Below are positions 19,526 through 28,815 of a stretch of 64,000 nt of DNA, piece after piece. The DNA is from Barthelona sp. PCE. Lineage: Eukaryota > Metamonada: BaSk clade. The DNA is taken from assembly GCA_040285745.1 (NCBI GenBank), contig JAUFOR010000002.1:186001-250000 (forward strand), read 5' to 3'. A program made the position numbers and the translations under genes. The stretch's first letter is position 1. Every line of letters starts with the position of its first letter. The notes beneath the pieces were generated by a model. It worked only from the letters and a program-made list of their open reading frames with translations, did no database searches and was not told where the DNA came from.

Positions 19526-19933
19526 ATGATAGTGCGGTTTGACGTTATCAGTGCTCATTCGGGCGTTACACTATTCACAACTTCAGACGACCATCGGAAT
19601 TTTATTGGAAAGGTTGTTTTATCGATGATACACATTTCTCGACAGTTTTCAAGCAAATTTCATGGTGCTCAGTTTGATGATTCATCTTCGCTTGTTACTG
19701 CTGAGCAGGGGGAACTCATTGGATCACTTATTTATAATGATAGGGCAACTCATAAAGAGGTTGAACAATATATTCAGCTTTTGGAAAGCAATTTGTATCG
19801 TTTTAACCGTGAAAATGGTGGTAAAGTAGGTGGACTAGCACAGTTAATTGATCGAGTTGATCAAAGAAATGAGAAACAAGCAGTTGAAGAGCTACTTTCA
19901 AATTTTTCAAATTTCATGTTTAAAGAAGATTAA
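19526..19933 (+). CDS. Small longin-like protein
   Basis: About 135 residues starting at MIVRFDVISAHSG; the frame is open upstream to 19484 but only with a TTG start that collides with the NTF2 start codon. The N-terminus reads like a longin or mu-adaptin fold: a beta strand, a short GVTLF strand, then the helix FIGKVVLSMIHISRQF and a later helix VEQYIQLLESNLYRFN. Such folds occur in trafficking and Ragulator-type complexes, but I cannot assign a family. The stop TAA overlaps the stop of the convergent Rpp21-like gene in the palindrome TTAA. Confidence 0.75.
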   Translation: MIVRFDVISAHSGVTLFTTSDDHRNFIGKVVLSMIHISRQFSSKFHGAQFDDSSSLVTAEQGELIGSLIYNDRATHKEVEQYIQLLESNLYRFNRENGGKVGGLAQLIDRVDQRNEKQAVEELLSNFSNFMFKED

Positions 19934-20559
19934 AGACCTGTAAGGAATGACATCAGATCAGATTTTTGTTCCTTTGTTTCTTGCTTTAGAAGTTTCTTTT
20001 TTTTAGAATTTTGCTTCTTTTTTAAAGTCTTCTCCATAATTTGTTGTGATGTAGTCATCTTCTGCTTAGCTTTCTGCTTGACTGACGAATTTTTATGATG
20101 TTTATGATGTGGTTTAGTAAACTTTTGTGTAGAGTGACCGATTTTCTTTTTCAAGGCTCGTTCTTCCTTCTCTGCCTTACTCTCAATTGCCACAAACGCG
20201 CGATGTCGCATGTATTGCTTTGATTGAGCCCGTAAAAATGTTGTTTCACCACAAGAAATACATTTCACACATCTATAAACCTCATCCATTCCATCACGTG
20301 TCTCTCTCTTGCGCTTTGCGGTTAATTGGAACAAGTGTCCACATTTATGACAGTTATGACGCAGACAGTTATCTGATAACTGAATATTGTTCAATTCGCT
20401 TCGTTGTCTAATACTTTCAAAAGCAATCGTGCTTAAAACCCCCAAAGACTCATTACCAAGTGTATTGTTGAGCCGTACAAGTGCTTGAATATTGGATAAA
20501 TATTCTAAATCCACAAAAAGTTCCTTTTTCGTTCGAGAGTCAATCTCTTCTGCTTGCAT
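19930..20559 (-). CDS. RNase P/MRP subunit, Rpr2/Rpp21/Snm1-like
   Basis: About 209 residues from MQAEEIDSRTKKEL; the frame is open upstream but that would overlap DNAAF4. Helices near the start (ELFVDLEYLSNIQALVRLNN) are followed by a zinc ribbon formed by NCHKCGHLF and CVKCISCGE, the hallmark order of Rpr2/Rpp21. A very basic Lys/His-rich tail (KKKIGHSTQKFTKPHHKHHK; KKKQNSKKKKLLK) suits RNA binding and nucleolar location. Rpp21-type subunits help RNase P mature tRNA 5' ends. The assignment rests on the zinc-ribbon spacing and helical N-terminus. The stop overlaps the convergent longin-like gene. Confidence 0.75.
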   Translation of the reverse strand: MQAEEIDSRTKKELFVDLEYLSNIQALVRLNNTLGNESLGVLSTIAFESIRQRSELNNIQLSDNCLRHNCHKCGHLFQLTAKRKRETRDGMDEVYRCVKCISCGETTFLRAQSKQYMRHRAFVAIESKAEKEERALKKKIGHSTQKFTKPHHKHHKNSSVKQKAKQKMTTSQQIMEKTLKKKQNSKKKKLLKQETKEQKSDLMSFLTGL

Positions 20560-20606
20560 TCGGTACTTCCGTAACGGTAACCTTGAAAAATAACTGAAAA
20601 GGGACT

Positions 20607-22046
20607 TTACACGAATAGCAGGGATTTGATACGTTCTATACAATTCTCTCTGTTAAGTGATCCAAAATCAAACAAACTGATATGCTCCGGAGCACAGGGT
20701 TTGTTTAACACCTCTAATACTCGCAATAATGCAATTTTATCCAACTCATTGGGAATATTATCAATCTTAAAAGTGTTGAAGCAATTTAAGAAGTCAGTCA
20801 CTCGATTCAGTGAATGATATACCAGGCTAAGGTTCAATATTGTTGATTTTGAGTTTGGAAATACCTTCAAAACAGCATTACCCATGCTAACACATTTTGC
20901 CCAATGACCACAACTATAAAACCGGCGTATGGCACTCTCATATGAACTCTGGATCTCCTCAACCACATCACTTGCCCAGACAATAAAAGACTTGACATCT
21001 TCATTTGCAGTATTAAAACCTGAAACTAAGCTTAGAGCAGTTTTTAAACTTTTTGCGCATTTTAAATGTACATTTTTTTTAAATAAAAGCATACACTTCA
21101 CTCTCTGCACTCTCAAATGTAACGTTAGCATATCAATACTACATTGTTCAATTGATGCATTGTTTTTCCTTAAAAATTCAGAAAATGTGTTTTCCGCTAA
21201 GCCAATTTTTTTAAATGCTTTTTCCAGATTATTTTTCTTGATGTAGGCAACAGAACAATTAAGACACGCAACACAAACATTACCTGGACCTCCCTGATTC
21301 TGAGTGATTACAGTTTCATACATCTCAATCGCATTGATAATATTTCCAGCTCTAAAGAGGTTGTCAGCACGTCTCTTGAGCATCTCTTCAGCAAAGGATC
21401 CTTCATATTGGGGAATAAGTGTTTCAGGAACACTAGCTCTTGCGTGTACATTAGGGTTTGTTTCTGTTAATTTAATCTTCTTTATCCGGCCTTTGCGGAC
21501 TGGAATTGCTTCCCTTTCAGCCTCTGTACTAGTGTTATACGTTACTTTATGTTTTAAAGCCTCTTCTTGCCATTTACGTAGCTCTTCAGCTAATTTTTCC
21601 ATTTCTTGCTTCTTTTTTTCCTCGTTTCTGGCCCTGTCTTCTTTTTCCAGATCCCACTGTCTGTGAAATTCTTCATTTTTAAGTCGATCATACTCTTCCC
21701 TCTTTGTTTGAGTGATCTGCTCCTGCAACTCAATATATTTCTCAACAGAAGCCGCACGTCTAGCCGCACGCTCCTCTTCAGGGCACTTATGTATCAATTC
21801 ATCCCACATACGGTTAACCCTCTTTTCTAGGACAATAACCAGCTCACTTGGTCGTAATATAATGTTTGTGTTTGAACTGTTGATCTCAGCTTTAAGATCT
21901 AACGTTAATAAATAGTTTTCAAACGACACTGAAAGAAAAAGTTCTGAAGGTAGAACATTAAGGCCCTCTTTTCTAACGCCAATAATTGAAATAACAAGTG
22001 TTAAATCCCGCAAGGACTCCGACCATGTGTACTTTGGAGTTACCAT
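20607..22046 (-). CDS. DNAAF4: Dynein axonemal assembly factor 4 (DYX1C1-like)
   Basis: 479 residues. An N-terminal CS/p23-like domain (about 1-95, beginning KYTWSESLRDLTLVISIIG) is followed by a highly charged coiled coil (about 100-180, EEERAARRAASVEKYIELQ) and a TPR-containing C-terminus from about 230 (RADNLFRAGNIINAIEMYE; NCSVAYIKKNNLEKAFKKI). This order is that of DYX1C1/DNAAF4, a co-chaperone that folds axonemal dynein arms in the cytoplasm. It points to motile flagella. It is the upstream neighbour of the Rpp21-like gene on the same strand, with 47 bases between them. Confidence 0.88.
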   Translation of the reverse strand: MVTPKYTWSESLRDLTLVISIIGVRKEGLNVLPSELFLSVSFENYLLTLDLKAEINSSNTNIILRPSELVIVLEKRVNRMWDELIHKCPEEERAARRAASVEKYIELQEQITQTKREEYDRLKNEEFHRQWDLEKEDRARNEEKKKQEMEKLAEELRKWQEEALKHKVTYNTSTEAEREAIPVRKGRIKKIKLTETNPNVHARASVPETLIPQYEGSFAEEMLKRRADNLFRAGNIINAIEMYETVITQNQGGPGNVCVACLNCSVAYIKKNNLEKAFKKIGLAENTFSEFLRKNNASIEQCSIDMLTLHLRVQRVKCMLLFKKNVHLKCAKSLKTALSLVSGFNTANEDVKSFIVWASDVVEEIQSSYESAIRRFYSCGHWAKCVSMGNAVLKVFPNSKSTILNLSLVYHSLNRVTDFLNCFNTFKIDNIPNELDKIALLRVLEVLNKPCAPEHISLFDFGSLNRENCIERIKSLLFV

Positions 22047-22358
22047 TGTTTGATAAGAGTTACGATTGTTAAACAGAACAAATATTTCCCATTCATAGTT
22101 TTAATATGGTGTGGATCATATTGCATAAATATTATCCATATTTCACATGTGGTAAAGCACAGTACAATAAATTGGAGTATGTTTGAGTATCACAGACTTG
22201 TGTGGAGTTTCATGTTGTATTGGTAGTCTGAATGTAATTCCTATCATATAGAGCTCTTATACAAGAGGGATAAGTGTAATTATGGAGTGAGGATCGTTTA
22301 CAAATTTCTTACCTTTTCTTACCTTTCACGGATTTCATCATGCTATTAGAATTCATAT
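22047..22358. other. Divergent promoter spacer
   Basis: About 310 bases between the divergent DNAAF4 and RapGAP-domain genes. No open frame or structured RNA is evident. Near the right side are two copies of the block TTTCTTACCTTTtC(t) about 15-50 bases before the ATG at 22359, a pyrimidine-rich motif like that before many starts in this window. Confidence 0.5.
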
Positions 22359-25300
22359 ATGACAGAACAGGACTTCTGGAAAAAGATTTGGGTATGGTAT
22401 TTTGGAAAAGGAAGATTCTTTTTCTCATTCAAAAATATTGCGTTTAACTCACATTTAGACTCTTATGTATTAAGCAGGTTCACAGTAGAACAGAAGCGTC
22501 CCCTTATCCGTGAGTCTCTCAAACTTCTTATGGGTCAGGATGGAAAGCTGCCAAATAGTGAAATCTTTAGAACGGTTCACGTCGAATGGCACATGGAGCT
22601 CCTCACAGCTGCGTTTACGCTCAACAGCACACATGATAGAGGGCTAATTTCGGATGCTCTGAGCATTTATGCAAACTGGGCAATTGGTCTTGACACTCGC
22701 ACAGTTCCAGATGTGGTTCGTTCCAACGTTGAACATTTCCGCCGGCTAATTGCCCGTGCTCTCACCAATGTTTTTAGCTTGGAAGATGACACATTTTATG
22801 CTGATCATGTTAAGGCTGCCATAAGCATTTTTGTAAGTATCTTTGATCTTTCAGTGGACAAAGAAACAATCGGAACCGCGATGAGAAGCTTCGTTGGTGC
22901 CATGTACTATGTATTCGAGCATCGTGAGAATGAACAGGTTGTCGTTGAAGGATTAAACTCTTTATTCCAGACTTTTCTTGATCACATCTCTGACAAGGCA
23001 CTCTGGGATATCTTTTTTGAGTTTGTTTCATCTCAGATATCCTCTTCTTCTACACAGAAGAAGCTGCACCGTAATCGTCTTGTTATTCAATGGCGTATGA
23101 TGATTTTACACATTACTGAAGGTCTTGTTTCAACACAAGAAGGTGCCACACAAGAGAAGATGACGCTTTTCGTCCGCATGTTTCACTTATTGGGTAACCC
23201 AAATATTATTATTGATAACCGTGTATTTTTAACAACTTTTAAGACTTATCATGAAATAGCATTGCGTTTTCCATCCTTCAGACTCTTTAAGAACTGGCTA
23301 TTCCAAGCCATCACTTTCTTCAAGGGTGATGCAGTACATAGCACAAACCGTCTCAATGGTGTTGCATTTGCTATCAGAACTTTAGTTCATCTCGTTATGA
23401 AGAACGTAGATTTGATCACAGCAGAAGAGTTAGGTCGTTTCATTCAGTGCTCTATTCAGGTGCTTTGTTCGAACGATCTTCTCATTATGCACTTTATTCA
23501 GTCAGCTCAGGATCTCTTTAAGACCGAGTTATGTGGGAAGGAGCTCATTCTCCCCCTTTTGATCCCTCAGATTACCCGTATCCTCGGTCTTGTGGGTCCT
23601 AACTCAAGTCACGAAGATCTGACGGGTATCAAAACCGCATGTATCAAAATTCTAGCTTCTTTGCTCAATTATCACGGTGACACCAAGATTGACTTCCCAG
23701 ATCACCAGCACTTTGCCGTTTCTGTCTATCCTCTTGACGAGAGTCAGAAGATCAGTAATATTCAAAGTGTTCACACTGATCTTTTGAGTGACATGGCGGA
23801 AACAGCAAAGAACCCATTATTCAGACTCTCACGTACACGTTCTGTTCGCCTTGAACAGGAGACGATGAAGAAAGCTGTCTCAGATGATGATATCACACGA
23901 TCACTGAAGAAATTCGATTGTTTCGACGATGTTAAGGTTGCATGCTTGTTTGTCCTACTTGATTATGCAAAGTATGAGGCCGACATTCAACTGTTTGTTA
24001 ACGCTATTAATGGCGTTGCTCAACTCATCTACCAAGAGCACTTGGTGGATTCCAAACGTGCTTTAGTATGGCTTGAACAGTTTTTGGATATTTTTGAGCA
24101 GATTCCGGCGCACTTTACTGATTTACACATGGAACACATCCTTGACATGCTTCAGTACTTGTCTTGTACTGTTCACATAATGCCGCTGAGTGCTGGTCAT
24201 ATTGTCACATCAGTTATGGGTTTGCTTAACAACGAGATCCCTCCCAGTGTAAGATCTCGTGCTTGGTACGTCTTGAGCGAGTATGCTCTTATGCCCGATG
24301 ATAACAACGTATTCCATACTAAGGCTGTAGATTGTATTGCAGCCCTCACTCGTGTTCTTGAGCACCTGTACCGTGATCTCAACAGTCAAGATAGTGTTGT
24401 TCGTGATGGTGCAAAGCAGTTCCTTGCAGCAATCATTCGTAGACCCGTTGATTACTTTAATATTGACAGCATTTGTTCTGAGAGCGATTTAATTAAGCTT
24501 GGTATCAGCGAGCGCTCATTCAAGTATTTTGCAGTTGGGAAAGATAGTCATACTATGGCGTTTAATTACCCTCAGTCAACAAAGCTTGGCCTCTTTGTTC
24601 GATCACTGTCTGGTTCCAATCTGTTCACCATCAAATCAAAAATTGTTCATGAGGGTGTTATTTGTGAGTATGATTTTGTACCCAGTGCTGAGCCAGCTCT
24701 TCCCGATTACGACGTAACAGATCACATTGCACACTATCTTGCCGAGCTTATGGGTGATAAGGCGTTCTCAACCGTTACTTTCATTGATGAAGCACATGAT
24801 AATGAGCGTGTATATCTTGATATGATCCGCCCCACTTTAGATTTTACTCACCATGAGGGTATCAGTAATCCTTTCCGTCTCTTTATGGGTTCAATGAATT
24901 TACTGAATTCAAAATCCCCGCTAATGGTTTTGAACGGAGATCGTCAATTGACAGGATTGTTAACAAAGGTTGATCGCCTTCCTTCTCGTGAAATTTGTAA
25001 GATATCTCTCTTCTTTGCCAACGATGGACAGACTCAAAACGAGATATTTGCTAATACACTGTCTGATGAACCAGTTCCATTCAGTGACTTGAAGAGAAAG
25101 ATGGGTTTCAAGATCAATGTTAACACTCACAAGGGATACAGAGGTGGTTTGAGCCCTGAGGATGGTCCTCATTCGTACTATTACGGAGATGGTTCCCATG
25201 AGTTGATGTTACACATTCCTACAGAGATGCCATGTAAGGGTGGCCAAGAGATTCATAAGAAGCGTCATGTTGGTAACGACTTCATTCATATCATCTTTAG

Positions 25301-25658
25301 TACTGATTACAAACCGGGTACAATCAAGTCTCAGTTCAACTATGCACACTATGTTGTGTATCCTGTTGGAGATGGTGATGGTTGGACCGTAAGTATTACT
25401 AAGAGAGAAGAGATGCCTTTCCTTGGTCCACTTCAGGAAGGTAAGTTCCTTGATATCGCAGAAGCACTTGCGTTTAGTACAAAATTGGCAAACAGAAAAG
25501 CTAAGCAAACGCAGAAGGGCTTTGAGTTGTGGACAACAGCTCGTATCAACGCCTTGAACGATCTAGTCAAATGTGTTGCATCGGGTAGTTCTTCAAGCAA
25601 GCTAATTTTCGCACATGTTGAAAACGAGAACAAAACTTCTTTCTCGGATATGTTGTAG
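22359..25658 (+). CDS. TSC2/RalGAP-alpha-like GTPase-activating protein
   Basis: 1,099 residues. The first 800 residues are helical, HEAT-like. The C-terminal Rap/Ran-GAP domain (about 830-1050) has GDGSHELMLHIPTEMP, the asparagine-thumb helix KKRHVGNDFIHIIF, and the closing block PGTIKSQFNYAHYVVYP, which resembles TSC2 (LGTIKGQFNFVHV), followed by PFLGPL as in RalGAP-alpha. TSC2 acts on Rheb and RalGAP on Ral-type GTPases. With TOR and a 4E-BP in the window, a role upstream of TOR is attractive but inferred. It is shorter than human TSC2 (about 1,800). The conserved Asn of the thumb is present, so it should be catalytic. Confidence 0.88.
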   Translation: MTEQDFWKKIWVWYFGKGRFFFSFKNIAFNSHLDSYVLSRFTVEQKRPLIRESLKLLMGQDGKLPNSEIFRTVHVEWHMELLTAAFTLNSTHDRGLISDALSIYANWAIGLDTRTVPDVVRSNVEHFRRLIARALTNVFSLEDDTFYADHVKAAISIFVSIFDLSVDKETIGTAMRSFVGAMYYVFEHRENEQVVVEGLNSLFQTFLDHISDKALWDIFFEFVSSQISSSSTQKKLHRNRLVIQWRMMILHITEGLVSTQEGATQEKMTLFVRMFHLLGNPNIIIDNRVFLTTFKTYHEIALRFPSFRLFKNWLFQAITFFKGDAVHSTNRLNGVAFAIRTLVHLVMKNVDLITAEELGRFIQCSIQVLCSNDLLIMHFIQSAQDLFKTELCGKELILPLLIPQITRILGLVGPNSSHEDLTGIKTACIKILASLLNYHGDTKIDFPDHQHFAVSVYPLDESQKISNIQSVHTDLLSDMAETAKNPLFRLSRTRSVRLEQETMKKAVSDDDITRSLKKFDCFDDVKVACLFVLLDYAKYEADIQLFVNAINGVAQLIYQEHLVDSKRALVWLEQFLDIFEQIPAHFTDLHMEHILDMLQYLSCTVHIMPLSAGHIVTSVMGLLNNEIPPSVRSRAWYVLSEYALMPDDNNVFHTKAVDCIAALTRVLEHLYRDLNSQDSVVRDGAKQFLAAIIRRPVDYFNIDSICSESDLIKLGISERSFKYFAVGKDSHTMAFNYPQSTKLGLFVRSLSGSNLFTIKSKIVHEGVICEYDFVPSAEPALPDYDVTDHIAHYLAELMGDKAFSTVTFIDEAHDNERVYLDMIRPTLDFTHHEGISNPFRLFMGSMNLLNSKSPLMVLNGDRQLTGLLTKVDRLPSREICKISLFFANDGQTQNEIFANTLSDEPVPFSDLKRKMGFKINVNTHKGYRGGLSPEDGPHSYYYGDGSHELMLHIPTEMPCKGGQEIHKKRHVGNDFIHIIFSTDYKPGTIKSQFNYAHYVVYPVGDGDGWTVSITKREEMPFLGPLQEGKFLDIAEALAFSTKLANRKAKQTQKGFELWTTARINALNDLVKCVASGSSSSKLIFAHVENENKTSFSDML

Positions 25659-25772
25659 CATTGTATATGTTTTTCAGTACGATATTGATATCGTACAAAT
25701 AGTAAAATATGGTTTTAAAGTAAACTTTGCATGTATTCCAATTCCCAACCTTTATTTGGATTCTAAGTTATA

Positions 25773-26702
25773 ATGTCAGATTGTGATGGGGATATTGACA
25801 GTTTGACGCCGCTAACACCATTAAACTTCTCAGAATCGGAGTCATTGAGTATTGCTCATACTCCTATTCCATCTAACGTAAATATGGGGGCAAGCACCTT
25901 TGTTTTGTCACATGATAGTCCTAGACTCTCGCTTATAGATAGTGAAATAGAGAATTATACATTTAAGTATGAGTTATCAGATGCAATCAAGAGTTTTTTC
26001 GTTCAATTGGGTGAAAAATTGTCTGAATCCAGCGGTATTGCATGTATGGAGAGCGAATATGTTGATTTAGCAGAGCGAGTTATGGAATCAAATGCAAAAG
26101 AGAAGCATGTGTTGACTGTTCGCCGTTTTGAACCATTTGATATTAGTATGTTTGAAGCCAGCGCATTATTCGGTAATGTACGTATCTTGAGAATGTTCTT
26201 GGACGAAGTTAGTGAGGTTAGTGTTAGATTTAGAACATCGGTCAACGGACCTTTTTTGATTCATTGGGCAACTATGATGAACCATAGAGAGTACATAAGG
26301 TGCCTCTTTGAGCTGGATGATGTTGATGAATTAATTAATTTAGTCGATGTTGATAAGAATACTCCCTTTCACTATGCTGCAATGTATAATCACACGGATC
26401 TATTTGATTTATTGCAAAATATTAGCAGAGATCGTTATCTGAACAATGATGGGTTCTCAGCTTTACACTATTTAGTGAGTGAAGGTGGTACTCAACTTGA
26501 TCTGTCAGAATTATCAGAATTTTTGGATAAATATCGATTATATGATGATCAGATGACCAACAGCAGTTCTTCATACACAAACCTGGTCGACCTTTCATTA
26601 AATTTGCATGGTAATGAATCAGAGATGACCCATGTGTTGTATCAATACGATTTCAATTCGTCAAAATTGAATCAAGAAAAAACCGGATGTCTTTGTTTCT
26701 AA
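25773..26702 (+). CDS. Ankyrin-repeat protein with possible C-terminal CAAX box
   Basis: 309 residues. An acidic Ser/Thr-rich N-terminus is followed by three or four ankyrin repeats (about 125-235): SMFEASALFGNVRILRMFL, LIHWATMMNHREYIRCLFE, TPFHYAAMYNHTDLFDLL and FSALHYLVSEGG. The protein ends TGCLCF, which fits a CaaX prenylation signal (Cys fourth from the end), so it may be attached to membranes by a farnesyl or geranylgeranyl group. The partner of the ankyrin surface is unknown. It is convergent with the TPGS1-like gene, only 22 bases separating the two stops. The stop is TAAACT. Confidence 0.85.
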   Translation: MSDCDGDIDSLTPLTPLNFSESESLSIAHTPIPSNVNMGASTFVLSHDSPRLSLIDSEIENYTFKYELSDAIKSFFVQLGEKLSESSGIACMESEYVDLAERVMESNAKEKHVLTVRRFEPFDISMFEASALFGNVRILRMFLDEVSEVSVRFRTSVNGPFLIHWATMMNHREYIRCLFELDDVDELINLVDVDKNTPFHYAAMYNHTDLFDLLQNISRDRYLNNDGFSALHYLVSEGGTQLDLSELSEFLDKYRLYDDQMTNSSSSYTNLVDLSLNLHGNESEMTHVLYQYDFNSSKLNQEKTGCLCF

Positions 26703-26724
26703 ACTATTACTTACCGTCTTGCAA

Positions 26725-27387
26725 CTACCCGTTCACTGTACAATTAAAAATGTGATCCACTATTTCAGTCACGAAAACTTCTTGAGTGATATTATCTTGG
26801 GAAGGATCAATCCCTGTTAGTAGAACTTCAAATTCCTCAATGTTGCTTAAGGGGTTGTTAAGAATTGCATTCTTTGTTTTTTCCACAATATTTCGTGAAC
26901 ATGTTCCAACACAATCTGCAATAAATCTATAAATATCTTCAATATATTCTTTCAGATGAATAAAAAAAGCCAATTGCGTCAATATCTTTCTAATACGTGT
27001 ATGGTTTACGGTGGAATGCTTCAGATAATGCTCTTTAAAATGGGTTCTTGAATTGGTTGGCAGTTCTTGAATCAGGATCGTTAAGAGTTCCGTCAATAAA
27101 CCTTCATCAACACCATTCTCCGCTGAACTGATGCTTGTGAGTGTGCTTGTGATAGCTTCTTGCAGCTGTTTTGAAGAACATTCACCACTACAGTCACAAA
27201 AAAGGATTCTACGACTGCAAGTCCGTGCAACTGATTCCATTGCTCCGTTATGTGCTCTAAAGTACTCAGACATGAATGAAAACGGTTGTAAAGGGCGGTT
27301 TTCCAGCATTAAAACAGTTGCATCCTTTAGGAGCTCGTTAAATTTTGATGAGCGTAATCCCTCAATGTTTAAATTCGTTGTTGACAT
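26725..27387 (-). CDS. RIIa/Dpy-30-like domain protein, possibly TPGS1-like
   Basis: 220 residues. Near residues 18-47 is a dimerisation-type motif (LLKDATVLMLENRPLQPFSF then MSEYFRA) with the pattern L..A...LE.RP..P..F+..YF seen in the RIIa/Dpy-30 fold. It is close to the start of tubulin polyglutamylase subunit TPGS1 ([21 protein letters not shown]). The remaining helices lack a signature; a Cys cluster (FCDCSGECSS) follows the motif. TPGS1 targets tubulin glutamylation to axonemes, which would suit the flagellar genes here. The fold call is moderate and the TPGS1 identity tentative. Confidence 0.75.
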   Translation of the reverse strand: MSTTNLNIEGLRSSKFNELLKDATVLMLENRPLQPFSFMSEYFRAHNGAMESVARTCSRRILFCDCSGECSSKQLQEAITSTLTSISSAENGVDEGLLTELLTILIQELPTNSRTHFKEHYLKHSTVNHTRIRKILTQLAFFIHLKEYIEDIYRFIADCVGTCSRNIVEKTKNAILNNPLSNIEEFEVLLTGIDPSQDNITQEVFVTEIVDHIFNCTVNG

Positions 27388-27958
27388 TACTCACGTGTTT
27401 GTGTTATTAGTTCCCGCTGCCCTACAATATAAAAGAACGAATAATGAATATTCGAAAGTGAAAAAAGAAGAGTTTCTTAAAACGTGTTTCAGAACTTTTC
27501 AGATATTTGTCTGAGTTATTTATTGTCGTACTATCCACAATTTGAATATTTGAGGAGATTTAGGATTGAAGTATTGGATCAATGAAAAAATCAGCCTCAA
27601 TTGTATTGAAGAAATTATAGCATCATGGATACATGCAAAAAGTAAAATTTGAGCTATATAGCGAAATTTGCCCAAAAGAAATGAAGTAAAAGATTCAAAA
27701 GCATGTTTTCTGATCGCCAGCAGTTGTTTCACCTGAAACAGAACTAAGACAAGGTCATACGTGTTATATCTAACTCACTTATGTTATTAACGGAATATTT
27801 GTTTTTGCAATAGTTTGGTCCTTTTCAAGTAAACCATCTACAGCAATTAAAAGACCTATGTAGAAACCGTCATGGGCGGCTCGAACCTTTGGTCTGTATG
27901 AACAAGCCTTGTAGGGAGAATTTTTGGTGTTATTTGTTTTCTCACTTCTTTTTCTTCA
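27388..27958. other. 570-base spacer with two stray open frames on the minus strand
   Basis: This spacer separates the TPGS1-like and GID8 starts. On the minus strand one frame without an ATG is open from 27955 to a TAA at 27779 (contains RPKVRAAHDGFYIGLLIAVD). A second frame runs from a GTG at 27732 to 27520 (contains FESFTSFLLGKFRYIAQIL) and is preceded by an acceptor-like TGTTTCAG. They read somewhat like protein and may be exons or remains of a gene, but I could not join them in phase. The last 30 bases on the plus strand are pyrimidine-rich (CACTTCTTTTTCTTC) before the GID8 ATG. Confidence 0.35.
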
Positions 27959-28759
27959 ATGACAGAAAGCGCACCCAAGAAGGTTGACTTAAAACCATTC
28001 CTCAACAATCTACAACTATTCGAGTTCTCGAACGAGGAACAATCTAAACGAGTTACCAATTCCATGAGCAAAACTGAGTGGATGGGTCTTATTGATGAGA
28101 ACCGAATCCCTACAGATGTATTGGACCAAATTGTACTTAATCATTTAGTTTTTGAGGGTCATAGCGATGTCGCAAAATGCTTCCAAGAAGAGGCAGGTTT
28201 ACCAGGACATCCTGCAATTGATGCAATTGACTTCAGGAGTACTCTTCGTGATCACATTCTCAAGGGAGAGATCGGGGAGGCCATTGAACTTGTTAAAGAT
28301 GAGCACCCATCATTTTTTGATAACGATACAAAAATCCCCACACAATTTAGACTGAAGTTACAATACGTTCTTGAAATGATTCGCACTGAGACAGATATTG
28401 ATATGATCATCACATACGTGCACAATGAGCTCAGACCACTTGTCATCAACGAAGAAACAGGCCATATTATTCAGAATGAACTCATTGGAATTCTTGAGAG
28501 TGTTCTTGTTTTACTAACCTTTAAGGACTTCGATGATCTGCCTAATGAGTACAAGGACTACCTTACAGACGATTTTAAGAATGATACTGGAGCTCTGGTG
28601 AATGCAGATTTCTTGAGCCACATTGGTGATATGCCTCCAATCAGTCAGTTGAGTGGATCCCTTCAGACATTGTTTTACGTTGAAGGATGTATCAGGAAGT
28701 CAAAGAGTTCCATCCCTTCCTTGAATCGTAACACCCTAAAGATGGTATTTGATGAATAA
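27959..28759 (+). CDS. GID8: GID complex subunit 8 (TWA1), LisH-CTLH protein
   Basis: 266 residues. A LisH motif near 60-90 (LDQIVLNHLVFEGHSDVAKC then FQEEAGL) is followed by CTLH (about 98-155: FRSTLRDHILKGEIGEAIEL; FRLKLQYVLEMIR) and a CRA helical domain. The order and length match GID8, a scaffold subunit of the GID/CTLH ubiquitin ligase that degrades metabolic enzymes such as gluconeogenic ones in yeast. The frame starts at the first good ATG after a pyrimidine-rich stretch. It is followed in tandem by an unknown gene after 56 bases. The stop is TAAAAC. Confidence 0.92.
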   Translation: MTESAPKKVDLKPFLNNLQLFEFSNEEQSKRVTNSMSKTEWMGLIDENRIPTDVLDQIVLNHLVFEGHSDVAKCFQEEAGLPGHPAIDAIDFRSTLRDHILKGEIGEAIELVKDEHPSFFDNDTKIPTQFRLKLQYVLEMIRTETDIDMIITYVHNELRPLVINEETGHIIQNELIGILESVLVLLTFKDFDDLPNEYKDYLTDDFKNDTGALVNADFLSHIGDMPPISQLSGSLQTLFYVEGCIRKSKSSIPSLNRNTLKMVFDE

Positions 28760-28815
28760 AACCTGAAATGTGTTATTAGAAAGAACACCCTTTCAATGAA
28801 ACCGATGCATATTTG

